Assembly: GCF_014205155.1 (NCBI RefSeq)
Contig: NZ_JACHMX010000001.1
Location: 1,116,001 to 1,180,000, forward strand
Direction of reading: 5' to 3'
DNA: 64,000 nt
DNA from: Amycolatopsis umgeniensis
Lineage (GTDB): Bacteria; Actinomycetota; Actinomycetes; Mycobacteriales; Pseudonocardiaceae
Positions 24,987 through 33,318 of this stretch are shown here, one piece after another. The notes under the pieces are model-generated. The model worked only from the letters and a program-made list of their open reading frames with translations. It had not been told where the DNA came from and did not search any database. A program made the translations under genes and the position numbers. The number at the start of each line of letters is the position of its first letter. Position 1 is the first letter of the stretch.

Positions 24987-26249
24987 GTGCGCGGAATGTC
25001 CTGGAAACTGCTTTCCGTGAGTGTGCTCGCCGCTTTCGCCTGCACCGGATTCACGACGGCCGAAGCCGCTTCGAAGACCTACTACGTCGACCAGGTCTCC
25101 GGCAGTGACACCGCAGGGGGCACTTCACAGCAGACCCCGTGGAAATCACTGGCGAAGGTCTCCTCGACCACGTTCGCCCCCGGTGACACCGTGTTGCTGC
25201 GGCGAGGCGGTGCCTGGAGCGGCGGTCTCGCCGTCAAGGGCTCGGGTGTCACCATCGGCGCGTACGGCACCGGCGCCCGCCCGATCGTCAAGGGCAACCC
25301 CGAAGCGTGCGTCGACCTGCCTGGCAACGACAACGTGGTGCGGGACCTGCAGATCGGCGTCGCGGCCGACGCCGGACGCTGCTCGTGGGCCGGGGTGAAG
25401 GTCTCCGGCGACCGCAACAAGGTGCTGTCGAACCTCATCACCGGGGCGGGCGCGGGCGTGTACATCGCGCCGTCGGCCGACCACACCGAGGTCACGCAGA
25501 ACGACCTCGTCGACAACAACCACATGACCGTCGTGACCCCGGGTGGCAACGACGATTCCGGCGCCTTCGCCGTGCTGGTCCAGGGCAACGACTCCGACAT
25601 CGGCTGGAACCGGATCAGCGGCTCGATCGCGAAGTCCGACGACTTCGGCGGCCTCGACGGCGCCGCGGTCGAGATCTTCTACGGCTCCCGCAACGTCATC
25701 CACCACAACATCTCCGAGGACAACGAGACCTTCACCGAACTCGGCACGGACACGAAGGATCCCGACGGCGTCTCGACCGGCAACGTCTTCGAGTACAACG
25801 CGATCTTCGGCGCCAAGACGCGCGGCGGGATCATCACGCGCGGCGCCGAGGACGGCAACGGGCCGGTGCTGGGAACGGTGTTCCGCAACAACTCGCTCCG
25901 GCTCTCGAACGCCGAGTCGGAGGGTTTCGTCTGCTACGGCGGCTGCACGAACCAGATGCTGAAGATGACGCAGAACGTCGTCCAGGCGGCGTACAAGGTC
26001 GGCTACGCGGACACGACCTTCACCGCGACCGACCACAACGTCTACTTCGGCGGGCTCCGGCAGTTCACGGCGGGGACGACGGACAAGGTGGCCGACCCGA
26101 AGTTCACGTCGGCGACGAGCCTCGTCCTGAAGGCGGGGAGCCCGGCGATCGATCTCGGCACCACGAAGTACGACGACCGCGACGTCGACGGGAATCCCGT
26201 GTACGCCGGTGCCCGGGTGGACGCGGGCGCCTACGAGTTCCAAGGCTAG
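24987..26249 (+). CDS. Secreted right-handed parallel beta-helix protein (pectate-lyase-like)
   Basis: 420 residues with a signal peptide (LLSVSVLAAFACTGFTTAEA). The family N-cap is YYVDQVSGSDTAGGTSQQTPWKSLAK, followed by the coil-repeat core (NVVRDLQIGV, NKVLSNLITGAGAGVYI, NVIHHNISEDN, NVFEYNAIFG) and the C-terminal AGSPAIDLG...VDAGAYEFQG. Such proteins are polysaccharide lyases or epimerase-like carbohydrate enzymes of the wall or medium; no catalytic residue set is clear. GTG at 24987 follows AGAGGG at proper spacing; ATG at 24996 is the alternative start. Ends just before a palindromic repeat shared with the convergent protease gene. Confidence 0.82.
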   Translation: MRGMSWKLLSVSVLAAFACTGFTTAEAASKTYYVDQVSGSDTAGGTSQQTPWKSLAKVSSTTFAPGDTVLLRRGGAWSGGLAVKGSGVTIGAYGTGARPIVKGNPEACVDLPGNDNVVRDLQIGVAADAGRCSWAGVKVSGDRNKVLSNLITGAGAGVYIAPSADHTEVTQNDLVDNNHMTVVTPGGNDDSGAFAVLVQGNDSDIGWNRISGSIAKSDDFGGLDGAAVEIFYGSRNVIHHNISEDNETFTELGTDTKDPDGVSTGNVFEYNAIFGAKTRGGIITRGAEDGNGPVLGTVFRNNSLRLSNAESEGFVCYGGCTNQMLKMTQNVVQAAYKVGYADTTFTATDHNVYFGGLRQFTAGTTDKVADPKFTSATSLVLKAGSPAIDLGTTKYDDRDVDGNPVYAGARVDAGAYEFQG

Positions 26250-26253
26250 AACG

Positions 26254-26304
26254 CCGTGAAGGCCTCCTTCCCCACTCTCAAGGTAGGGAAGGAGGCCTTC
26301 ACGG
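26254..26304. repeat. Intergenic palindromic repeat, copy 4
   Basis: CCGTGAAGGCCTCCTTCCC...GGGAAGGAGGCCTTCACGG hairpin with the loop segment ACTCTCAAGGTA. Sits exactly between the convergent beta-helix and snapalysin genes, so it can act as a two-way terminator. Confidence 0.88.
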
Positions 26305-26316
26305 ACCGGCGAAGCG

Positions 26317-26865
26317 TCAGTAGTTGTAGATGCGCTGCATGGCGCCGGCTGCCATCAAGCCGTTGGCCCACAGCGAGTTCACCCGGGAGACCTCCTGGGC
26401 GTTCGGCTTCGCGTTGGTGCAGGACGGGCCGGGGCCGCCACCGGACATCAGTTCGGAGCACGGGCCCTGGTAGTTGTCCGGCAGGCCGAGCGCGTGGCCG
26501 GTCTCGTGCGCGGCGATCCGCGTCTGGTCGTACTGCTGCGCCTGCGAGTAGTCGATGAAGATGGTGCCGCGGCCGTGGCCGTCGGTCTGGGCGTACGAAC
26601 CCCGGGGGTCGTTGCCCTCGGTGTAGCGCAGGGTGGCCCCCGACGAGCTCTCCTGCAGCTTCACGTTGGACACCGAGTTGTTCCAGTTCGCCGCGCCCGC
26701 CTGGATGGCGGCACGGAAGCTGGGCGCTCCCGAAGCGTCGTAGTAGACCGTGGTCGCCGCCGCGGTCTGCTGAGCAGGCTCGACCGCAGCGGCCTGACCC
26801 GCGGTCACCGGAACGGCGAGCAGTGCCAAGCTCACGGACGCGGAGACGAAGAACTTCCTTGCCAT
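26317..26865 (-). CDS. snpA: Snapalysin-type secreted zinc metalloprotease (M7)
   Basis: 182-residue small neutral protease. Signal peptide to about residue 26 and a short propeptide. The zinc site [11 protein letters not shown] places His120, Glu121, His124 and the snapalysin-specific Asp130. The downstream Met-turn is CSELMSGGG. Streptomyces snpA is typically driven by a divergent LysR gene; none is present here, and the upstream neighbour is a quinone reductase on the same strand. The ATG at 26865 has AAGGAGTGGG before it. The 153-bp upstream gap is comparatively AT-rich and probably holds its promoter. Confidence 0.92.
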   Translation of the reverse strand: MARKFFVSASVSLALLAVPVTAGQAAAVEPAQQTAAATTVYYDASGAPSFRAAIQAGAANWNNSVSNVKLQESSSGATLRYTEGNDPRGSYAQTDGHGRGTIFIDYSQAQQYDQTRIAAHETGHALGLPDNYQGPCSELMSGGGPGPSCTNAKPNAQEVSRVNSLWANGLMAAGAMQRIYNY

Positions 26866-27018
26866 GGACCCACTCCTTGTGAGGACAACGGAATGGTTGG
26901 TGAATTTAGGAGCCTCGGCCGAGACTGGGCACCGACTTTCGTCGCGTCAGCCAGCTGGTGATTTACCAACACTTTCGCACTATTGACATGCACGCCTTCG
27001 CATACGACTATGTCGCGC

Positions 27019-27969
27019 TCACGGCCTCAGCACGAGCTTGCCGACCGTCGACCGCGCCTCCAGTTCCGCGAGCGCCTTCGGCCCGTCCGCGAGGTCGTAC
27101 ACCGTCGGGTTCCCCGGTGTGCAGACACCGGCGGCGATGAGCACCCGGAGCTCGTCCAGCAGGTCCGCGAAGATCTCGGGCGCTTGCTCGATCAGGACGC
27201 CGAGATGCAGGCCGATGACGTGGATCTGATGCCGGAAGTTCAGGTCCCGGTTGGTGATCGCGACCTCTCCCCCGGCGACGCCGTAGACCACGACCCGCCC
27301 GGTGACCCGCTTGGCGGCGGCGAGACTCGCGGCGAAGGTCGCTCCACCTGCCGACTCGAGCACGAGGTCGACGTCCTCCGTCTCCACGCCGTAGTCGAGG
27401 ACGCGGTCGGCACCCAGCGCCCGCACCAGATCGTGCTTGCCGGGCGACGCGGTGCCGATGACGGTCGCGCCGTAGTGCTTGGCCAGCCGGACCGCGGCCT
27501 GGCCGACCCCGCCCGCCGCCGCCCGCACCAGTACGGTCTCACCGGAAGCCAGCCGCCCCAACGGTTTGAGCGCGGCGAGCGCGGTGACCCAGTTCAGGAT
27601 CAACCCGGGAGCCCGCTCGTCCGGCCAGCCCTCGGGAACCGGGACCGCACCGGCCGCGGACATGACCATGTACTCGGCGAAAGCGCCGCCACCGGTCCCG
27701 ACGACGTGATCACCGAGGCGCGGCGAGGTCACGCCCTCTCCCAGGCCGACGACCTCACCAGCGGCTTCGAAGCCGGCGACGTAGGGCGCTTCCGGGCCGC
27801 CTTCGTAGGTGCCCCGCGTCTGCATGACGTCCGCGAAGTTGACACCGGCGGCGGTGACCTTCACCAGGATTTCGCCTGGTCCCGGCGACGGAACGAGGGC
27901 GTCGGTGATCAAATGCAGGTCTTCAGGACCGTTCGCGGAGTCCTGTCGCAAAGCGCGCATCGAAGTCAT
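27019..27969 (-). CDS. Zinc-type/quinone oxidoreductase (MDR superfamily)
   Basis: 316-residue NADPH-dependent medium-chain reductase of the QOR type, lacking catalytic zinc cysteines. GroES-like N-domain (GVNFADVMQTRGTYEGGPEAPYVAGFEAAGEV) and Rossmann domain (VLVRAAAGGVGQAAVRLAKHYGATVIGTASP). Likely reduces quinones or other electrophiles. Preceded, without room for a leader, by a MerR-type promoter (27978-28008) embedded in the 3' end of the merR gene upstream, so the MerR protein probably activates it when a toxic compound is sensed. ATG 27969 or 27960 possible. Confidence 0.9.
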   Translation of the reverse strand: MTSMRALRQDSANGPEDLHLITDALVPSPGPGEILVKVTAAGVNFADVMQTRGTYEGGPEAPYVAGFEAAGEVVGLGEGVTSPRLGDHVVGTGGGAFAEYMVMSAAGAVPVPEGWPDERAPGLILNWVTALAALKPLGRLASGETVLVRAAAGGVGQAAVRLAKHYGATVIGTASPGKHDLVRALGADRVLDYGVETEDVDLVLESAGGATFAASLAAAKRVTGRVVVYGVAGGEVAITNRDLNFRHQIHVIGLHLGVLIEQAPEIFADLLDELRVLIAAGVCTPGNPTVYDLADGPKALAELEARSTVGKLVLRP

Positions 27970-27977
27970 GTCCGCAC

Positions 27978-28008
27978 GCTAAAACCCTCACTCTTGCGTG
28001 AGGGTCAA
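27978..28008 (-). promoter_or_regulatory. MerR-type promoter/operator for the quinone oxidoreductase
   Basis: On the minus strand: -35 TTGACC (28008-28003), 19-bp spacer with the palindrome ACCCTCAC-N6-GTGAGGGT, -10 TTTAGC (27983-27978), then the ATG eight bases on. The overlong spacer occupied by a dyad is the hallmark of promoters untwisted by MerR regulators; the transcript would be leaderless. Confidence 0.75.
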
Positions 28009-28362
28009 GTCGCGAAGGTACGCGTCGAGCGCATCGCGATCGCGCGTCATGAGCGCGATCCGGCGATCGAGTACGTCCCGCTGCCGCGCGACCTCGCCGA
28101 TCATGTACTCGCACGGCACCTTCGGCCGAACCTCGTCGGGATCGTCGAGATACGGCAGGATCTCGCGGATCAGCCTGGTCGGCAATCCGGCGTCGAGCAT
28201 TCCCCGGATCCGCACCACGGCCTCGACCGAGCCGTCGCGGAAGTCGCGGTAGCCGTTGTCTTCACGGCCGGGCCGGATAAGGCCCTCTTCCTCGTAGTAG
28301 CGCAGCGCGCGGACGCTGACCCCGGTCTTCCGCGCGAGTTCGCCGATCTTCACCTCGCCCAC
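27988..28362 (-). CDS. MerR-family transcriptional regulator
   Basis: 124 residues: HTH KIGELARKTGVSVRALRYYEEEGLI with the RYYE signature, wing, and a coiled-coil dimerisation helix (YMIGEVARQRDVLDRRIALMTRDRDALDAYL). No C-terminal metal-binding cysteines, so an organic or redox signal is more likely than a metal. Directly upstream (18 bases) of the quinone oxidoreductase it presumably controls, and its 3' end contains that gene's promoter. ATG start at 28362. Confidence 0.93.
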   Translation of the reverse strand: MGEVKIGELARKTGVSVRALRYYEEEGLIRPGREDNGYRDFRDGSVEAVVRIRGMLDAGLPTRLIREILPYLDDPDEVRPKVPCEYMIGEVARQRDVLDRRIALMTRDRDALDAYLRDLTLTQE

Positions 28363-28390
28363 GGTAGCCGCCGGGGCGCGGTATAGGCCG

Positions 28391-29059
28391 TTATACGGTT
28401 TTCGGTTTGTACCAGACCTCGGGTCGGCCGACCTGGCCGTAGCGCGGTTCGCGCTGGGCGAGGCCGTTGTCGGCCAGGTACTCGAGGTAGCGCCGCGCGG
28501 TGACCCGGGAGGCGCCGATCGCGGTCGCGGCGGCCCCGGCGGACAGGCCGTCCGCGGCCGAGGCGAGGACGTCGGTGATCGCCTCCAGGGTCTGCCCGCT
28601 CATCCCCTTCGGCAGTGCCTGCCGCTCGGTGGTGCGCAAGGTGCCGAGCGCGCGGTCGATCTCGGCTTGCCCGGTGACCTCGCCCGAGGCGCCGTGGAAC
28701 TCGGCGTAGCGCTCGAGTTTCTCCCGCAGGGAGGCGAAAGTGAACGGTTTCAGCAGGTACTGCACCACTCCGACGGACACCGCGGCCTTGACCAGCGCCA
28801 GATCACGCGCCGAGGTCACCGCGATGACGTCGATCGGGAGACCTGCCGCGCGCAGCGACCGGCAGACCGCGAGCCCGTGCGTGTCCGGAAGGTAGAAGTC
28901 CAGCAGCACCAGGTCGACGGGCTCGCGTTCGCAGAACCGCAACGCGTCACCGCCGGAGTGCACGACGCCGGACACGGTGAACCCGGGCATCCTCTCGACG
29001 TACACCCGGTGCGCGTCGGCGGCCACGGGTTCGTCCTCGACGACCAGCACCTTGATCAT
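28391..29059 (-). CDS. Two-component response regulator (DcuR/CitB type)
   Basis: 222 residues. CheY-like receiver with phospho-acceptor Asp54 (VDLVLLDFYLPD), Thr and Lys of the switch (AVTSARD, LLKPF), then a CitB-type winged helix (ADGLSAGAAATAIGASRVTARRYLEYL). Overlaps the kinase gene by ATGA. Systems of this type sense C4-dicarboxylates or citrate, and the divergent neighbour of the kinase is dctA, its probable target. Confidence 0.92.
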   Translation of the reverse strand: MIKVLVVEDEPVAADAHRVYVERMPGFTVSGVVHSGGDALRFCEREPVDLVLLDFYLPDTHGLAVCRSLRAAGLPIDVIAVTSARDLALVKAAVSVGVVQYLLKPFTFASLREKLERYAEFHGASGEVTGQAEIDRALGTLRTTERQALPKGMSGQTLEAITDVLASAADGLSAGAAATAIGASRVTARRYLEYLADNGLAQREPRYGQVGRPEVWYKPKTV

Positions 29060-30660
29060 CGTGTCGGCTCCTTCGGCGGCAAGCGCACAGTGAACACCGC
29101 GCCCTCTTCGCGGCCGACGTCGATGATCCCACCGTGCCGCCGCACCGCCTGACCCACCAGTGCCAACCCGAGCCCGTGACCGTCTTCGGGTTTGGTGGAC
29201 CAGCCGCGCCGGAAGACGTCCTCGACGTCGTCCACGCCGGGGCCGGTGTCGGCGACCCTCAGCAGCAACCCCTCGGCATCGGATCGGACGGTGACTTCGA
29301 CCCCGGGACGGCCGCCGTCGCCCGCGTTCCCCGCGGCCGCGTCGATCCCGTTGTCGACCAGGTTGCCGAGGATGGTCACCAGGTCTCGTGGCGGGATGCC
29401 GGTGTCCGAGTCCTCCATGACGGTGTCGGGCGTGATCGTGAATTCGACGCCGCGTTCACTCGCCTCCGCCGCCTTGCCCAGCAGCAACGCCGCGAGCACC
29501 GGTTCGGCGACCGCGCCGACCACGCGGTCGGTGAGTTCCTGCGCCAGCGCGAGTTCTTCGGTCGCGAACTCGACGGCCTGTTCGGGGCGGCCGATCTCGA
29601 CCAGCGAAACGACGGTGTGGAGCCGATTCGCCGCCTCGTGCGCCTGCGACCGCAGCGCCTCGGCCAATCCGCGCACCGTGGTCAGTTCACCGGTCAAGGC
29701 CTGGAGTTCCGTGTGGTCGCGCAGGCTCACGACGGTGCCCATCGCCTCTCCCCGCGAACGCACGGGCGCCGTGCTGACGACGAGCACCCTGGCCTCGGTG
29801 AGGTGGAGTTCGTCGGTGCGCTCCTCCCCCGAGGTGAACGCCTCGACGAGATCTTCGGGAATGTCCAATGCGGACAGTTCCCGGCCGACCGGATCATCGG
29901 CGACGCCCAGCAGCGCGCGGGCGCCGTCGTTGCACAGCACCACCCGCCCGTCACCGCCGACGAGCAGCAAGCCCTCGCGCATGGAATGCAGGACGGCTTC
30001 GTGGTACTCGAACAGGTTGCTCAGTTCCTCGGGCGCGATCCCCCTGGTCTGCCGCCGGAGACGGGCGCTGACCAGGTAGCTGCCGATCCCGCCGACCACC
30101 AGTACCGCCGCCGCGACCCCGATCAGCGGCCACAGGCGTTCGCGGAGTTCGGCGTCGATCGCCTCGACGGTGATACCGACCGAGACCAGCGCGACGACCT
30201 GTCCTCCGGTGCCGAGGACCGGGACCACGACACGTTCGGACGGTCCGAGCGAACCGGCGTAGGTCTCGACGACCTTCCCACCGCGCTGCGCCTCGCCGAT
30301 GTTCCCGATGAACGGCTGTCCGATCAGCTCCGGATTCGGGTGGGTGTAGCGGATCCCGTGCTTGTCCATGATGGTCACGAAGTCCACGCCCGTGTCCGCG
30401 CGGACACTCTGCGCGAACGGCTGCAACGTCCGGCTGGGCTCCGAAGTGGACAGTGCGGCGAGTACGCCCGGCGCGTCCGCCACCGCTTCGGCGACGGCGG
30501 TCACCTGATCCCGCGCCCGGTCCCCGGTGGCCTTCACGGAGTCCAGATAGGCGAAGGTCAATCCCGCCGCGACGAGCACGAAAAGCACCACGAGCTGCAG
30601 AATCAGCAGCTGGCGGGCGAGACTTCCGCGCCTGGTCCGGATCCGCGTCGTCGAGGGCAC
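29056..30660 (-). CDS. Sensor histidine kinase (DcuS/CitA type)
   Basis: 534 residues with this order: first membrane helix (LLILQLVVLFVLVAAGLTFAY, about 14-34), extracytoplasmic PAS-like sensor (DTGVDFVTIMDKHGIRYTHP, GQPFIGNIGEA), second helix (LIGVAAAVLVVGGIGSYLV), cytoplasmic PAS (GLLLVGGDGRVVLCNDGARALLG), SpoOB-type phosphoacceptor helix (RSQAHEAANRLHTVVSL) and HATPase (LGNLVDNGIDAA, GPGVDD, GHGLGLALVGQ). GTG 30660 is chosen because the first membrane helix starts soon after; upstream in-frame codons are not family-like. The GIRYTHPNPELIGQPF segment matches dicarboxylate/citrate sensors. Divergent from dctA. Confidence 0.9.
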   Translation of the reverse strand: MPSTTRIRTRRGSLARQLLILQLVVLFVLVAAGLTFAYLDSVKATGDRARDQVTAVAEAVADAPGVLAALSTSEPSRTLQPFAQSVRADTGVDFVTIMDKHGIRYTHPNPELIGQPFIGNIGEAQRGGKVVETYAGSLGPSERVVVPVLGTGGQVVALVSVGITVEAIDAELRERLWPLIGVAAAVLVVGGIGSYLVSARLRRQTRGIAPEELSNLFEYHEAVLHSMREGLLLVGGDGRVVLCNDGARALLGVADDPVGRELSALDIPEDLVEAFTSGEERTDELHLTEARVLVVSTAPVRSRGEAMGTVVSLRDHTELQALTGELTTVRGLAEALRSQAHEAANRLHTVVSLVEIGRPEQAVEFATEELALAQELTDRVVGAVAEPVLAALLLGKAAEASERGVEFTITPDTVMEDSDTGIPPRDLVTILGNLVDNGIDAAAGNAGDGGRPGVEVTVRSDAEGLLLRVADTGPGVDDVEDVFRRGWSTKPEDGHGLGLALVGQAVRRHGGIIDVGREEGAVFTVRLPPKEPTR

Positions 30661-30823
30661 CCGCCCATACCAGCACACCGGCGTACCGGCCGCTCGATCC
30701 GCCCGGCCGGAATTCCCCGGAAACCACTCGCGCGAACTCAATGAACACAACCGTGACCCAGCTCACCTGCCCGGGTGATAGTGACCGGCAATCCCACGGA
30801 CACCCCCTGAGCTGGAGGCAAAG

Positions 30824-32179
30824 GTGCCTACAACGCCCGAAGCGGCGCCGCGTCGCCGAGACAAGATGCACTACCTGTACCTGGCCGTGATCGCGGCGGT
30901 CGTCCTCGGCGTCATCGTCGGGTTCGCCGCGCCGGGTCTGGCCAAGGAACTCAAGCCCCTCGGCACCGGATTCGTCAACCTGATCAAGATGATGATCTCC
31001 CCCATCATCTTCTGCACCATCGTGCTCGGCATCGGATCGGTGGCGAAGGCCGCGAAGGTCGGCAAGGTCGGGTTGCTGTCGCTCGGCTACTTCCTGATGA
31101 TGTCGACCTTCGCACTCGCGATCGGTCTCGTCGTCGGCAATCTCCTGCACCCGGGTGAGGGCCTGCACCTCGACCCCGCCGCCGCCGCGAAGGCGCACAC
31201 ACAGGCCGAGGGCGCCGAGGGCACCGTCGACTTCCTGCTCGGCATCATCCCGACCAGCTTCGGTTCCGCGTTCACCGAAGGCCAGGTGTTGCAGACGCTG
31301 CTGGTGGCGCTGCTCGCCGGATTCGCCGTACAGAAACTGGGCACCAAGGGCGAGCCGATCCGCCGGGGCATCGAGCACATCCAGCGGCTCGTGTTCCGGA
31401 TCCTCGCCATGATCATGTGGGCCGCGCCGGTGGGCGCGTTCGGCGCGATCGCCGCGGTGGTCGGCGAAACCGGCTGGGGCGCGCTTCGCAGCCTCGCCGT
31501 CATCATGATCGGCTTCTACCTGACCTGCCTGGTGTTCGTGTTCGGCGTGCTCGGCTCTGTCCTGTGGCTCGGCGCGCGGGTCAACATCTTCACCCTGCTC
31601 CGCTATCTCGGCCGCGAGTTCCTGCTGATCCTGTCGACGTCGTCGTCCGAGTCGGCCCTGCCGCGGCTGATCGCGAAGATGGAGCACCTCGGGGTTTCCA
31701 AGCCCGTCGTCGGCATCACGGTCCCCACCGGGTACTCGTTCAACCTCGACGGCACGGCCATCTACCTCACGATGGCGACGCTGTTCATCGCCAGCGCGCA
31801 GGACCAGCCGCTGGGCGTCGGAGAGCAGATCTCCTTGCTGCTGTTCATGATCATCGCGTCGAAGGGCGCGGCGGGCGTGAGCGGCGCCGGGATCGCCACC
31901 CTCGCGGGCGGGCTCCAGTCGCACCGGCCGGAACTGGTCGACGGTGTCGGATTCATCCTCGGGATCGACCGGTTCATGTCCGAGGCCCGCGCGCTGACCA
32001 ACTTCGCGGGCAACGCCGTCGCGACCGTCCTGGTCGGCACGTGGACCAAGGAGTTCGACCGCGACCAGGCCAACCGGGTCTTCAGTGGCCAGGCCCCGTT
32101 CGACGAAGCCACCCTGATCGACGATCACGCCCCGGACGCGCCCGAGGTCGAAAGGGAGAAAGCCGTGGCGGGCACGTAG
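30824..32179 (+). CDS. dctA: C4-dicarboxylate transporter (cation symporter)
   Basis: 451-residue DAACS-family symporter importing succinate, fumarate and malate. Conserved blocks are PLGTGFVNLIKMMISPIIF, the serine-rich re-entrant loop LSTSSSESALPRL, GYSFNLDGTAIYLTMATLF and the C-terminal ASKGAAGVSGAGIATLAG plus DRFMSEARALTNFAGNAVATV. GTG start at 30824 with GGAGG upstream. Divergent from the DcuS/DcuR-like pair, which is the likely inducer. Followed by a very strong terminator. Confidence 0.95.
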   Translation: MPTTPEAAPRRRDKMHYLYLAVIAAVVLGVIVGFAAPGLAKELKPLGTGFVNLIKMMISPIIFCTIVLGIGSVAKAAKVGKVGLLSLGYFLMMSTFALAIGLVVGNLLHPGEGLHLDPAAAAKAHTQAEGAEGTVDFLLGIIPTSFGSAFTEGQVLQTLLVALLAGFAVQKLGTKGEPIRRGIEHIQRLVFRILAMIMWAAPVGAFGAIAAVVGETGWGALRSLAVIMIGFYLTCLVFVFGVLGSVLWLGARVNIFTLLRYLGREFLLILSTSSSESALPRLIAKMEHLGVSKPVVGITVPTGYSFNLDGTAIYLTMATLFIASAQDQPLGVGEQISLLLFMIIASKGAAGVSGAGIATLAGGLQSHRPELVDGVGFILGIDRFMSEARALTNFAGNAVATVLVGTWTKEFDRDQANRVFSGQAPFDEATLIDDHAPDAPEVEREKAVAGT

Positions 32180-32196
32180 CTCCCGGCGACAGACCG

Positions 32197-32237
32197 GAAC
32201 CGCGGTGCGAGGGTCCCCCGTCCTCGCACCGCGGTTC
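32197..32237 (+). terminator. Terminator of dctA
   Basis: Perfect 16-bp stem GAACCGCGGTGCGAGG / CCTCGCACCGCGGTTC, 9-base loop, followed by TTCGTTTT. Classical intrinsic terminator. Confidence 0.92.
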
Positions 32238-32261
32238 TTCGTTTTCTGGAAAACTCCGAGC

Positions 32262-32834
32262 ATGCCGGACGCCATCGACCGTTACGTGCCCGCGCGGTAT
32301 TCGAAGCTCCTGCACGGCAACTTCGCCGGGATGATGAGCGGCGCCGAACGCGAGCCCTTCCTACGGGACCTGGTCGAGGACGCCGCGCGGATCACCGACG
32401 AGGACCTGGCGTTCCTTTTCGACGCCGGCTGGCGGGAACGGATCACCGCCGCCTGGCTGATCGGCGCCGACCGCCGCACCGCGTGGCGCGGACGCCTCCG
32501 CGAACTGCTCCTGGAGAGCGGGATGGTCTTCGCCGGACAGGGCTACTGCTTCGCGCTGGCTCGGTTCGGCACCCTCGCCGACGCCGAGATCCTCGTGTCC
32601 TATCTGGACCACTACCTCGCGCGACCGGACCTGCGCTACGACCAGGAGTGGGCGCTCGCGGCCCTGCACCACATCGACGCCGACCTCCGGACGGCCTACA
32701 CGTCACGCTATCTGCGTCCGGGCGGCCTGTGGGAAAGCTGGTCCGAGAAGAACAGCACGGACCTGCCGTTCCACAAGTGGTACTTCGACATGCTGTGCTC
32801 GCACGTCCAGCGAGCGGTGCACGTCAGGCGCTGA
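32262..32834 (+). CDS. DUF6000 family protein
   Basis: 190-residue soluble helical protein. The conserved pattern WRERITAAWLIGADRRTAWRG, GQGYCFALARFGTLADAEILVSYLDHYLARPDLRYDQEWALAALHHID and PGGLWESW is that of DUF6000, whose HEAT-like repeats are found across actinobacteria without known function. ATG 32262 starts right after the dctA terminator. Its last four codons overlap convergently with the HxlR gene (11 bp). Confidence 0.78.
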   Translation: MPDAIDRYVPARYSKLLHGNFAGMMSGAEREPFLRDLVEDAARITDEDLAFLFDAGWRERITAAWLIGADRRTAWRGRLRELLLESGMVFAGQGYCFALARFGTLADAEILVSYLDHYLARPDLRYDQEWALAALHHIDADLRTAYTSRYLRPGGLWESWSEKNSTDLPFHKWYFDMLCSHVQRAVHVRR

Positions 32835-33225
32835 CCCGCTCGTCGTAAACGACGCGGGACGCGGCGATCGAATCGCGGTGGCGCTCCGCCCAGTGCAGCA
32901 GGCCACTCAGCGACGCGTACAGCTCCTTCGCCATCGCCGTGGCCTCGTACTCCACCTTCGGCGGCACTGTCGGGTACACGGTGCGCACGAGCAGGCCGTC
33001 GCGTTCGAGGTTCCGCAACGTCAGCGTGAGCATCCGGCGGCTGATCCCCTCCACCGATCGCTCCAGTTCGGTGAACCGCACCGGACCGCGCGTGGCCTCC
33101 AGCAGGATGCCGATCGCCCACTTGCCGCTGATCCGGTTGATCACCTCGAGCACGGTGCACACCTCGAGTTTTTCCGGATCGACCACCCTGGCCTGCGCGG
33201 TCACATCGGTGTTCCCCTGGGACAT
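32824..33225 (-). CDS. HxlR-family transcriptional regulator
   Basis: 133-residue winged-helix regulator with HxlR features: Cys23 (LEVCTVLEVINRISGKWAIGILLEA), then RFTELERSVEGISRRMLTLTLRNLERDGLL and the wing VPPKVEYEATAMAKEL. Cys near the N-terminus could be a redox or electrophile sensor, as in some relatives. Divergent from an MFS exporter, with a 7-bp dyad (33281-33300) between them, so it likely represses the exporter. ATG start 33225. Confidence 0.92.
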   Translation of the reverse strand: MSQGNTDVTAQARVVDPEKLEVCTVLEVINRISGKWAIGILLEATRGPVRFTELERSVEGISRRMLTLTLRNLERDGLLVRTVYPTVPPKVEYEATAMAKELYASLSGLLHWAERHRDSIAASRVVYDERVSA

Positions 33226-33280
33226 GGAAGTGCCTCCTTCCGGCAGGGAACAGAGTCACACAAGATGGGCGCTGTTACAA

Positions 33281-33300
33281 GTGATGCACCAAGGCATCAC
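33281..33300. promoter_or_regulatory. Candidate HxlR operator
   Basis: Inverted repeat GTGATGC-N6-GCATCAC between the divergent HxlR and MFS genes, about 20 bases before the MFS start. Size and position suit a dimeric winged-helix repressor. Confidence 0.6.
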
Positions 33301-33318
33301 CTGGAAAAAGGGATTCAA

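Noticed and set aside
29951..32275. 774-codon open frame on the minus strand
   Set aside because: Antisense to dctA and in the wrong frame of the kinase gene.
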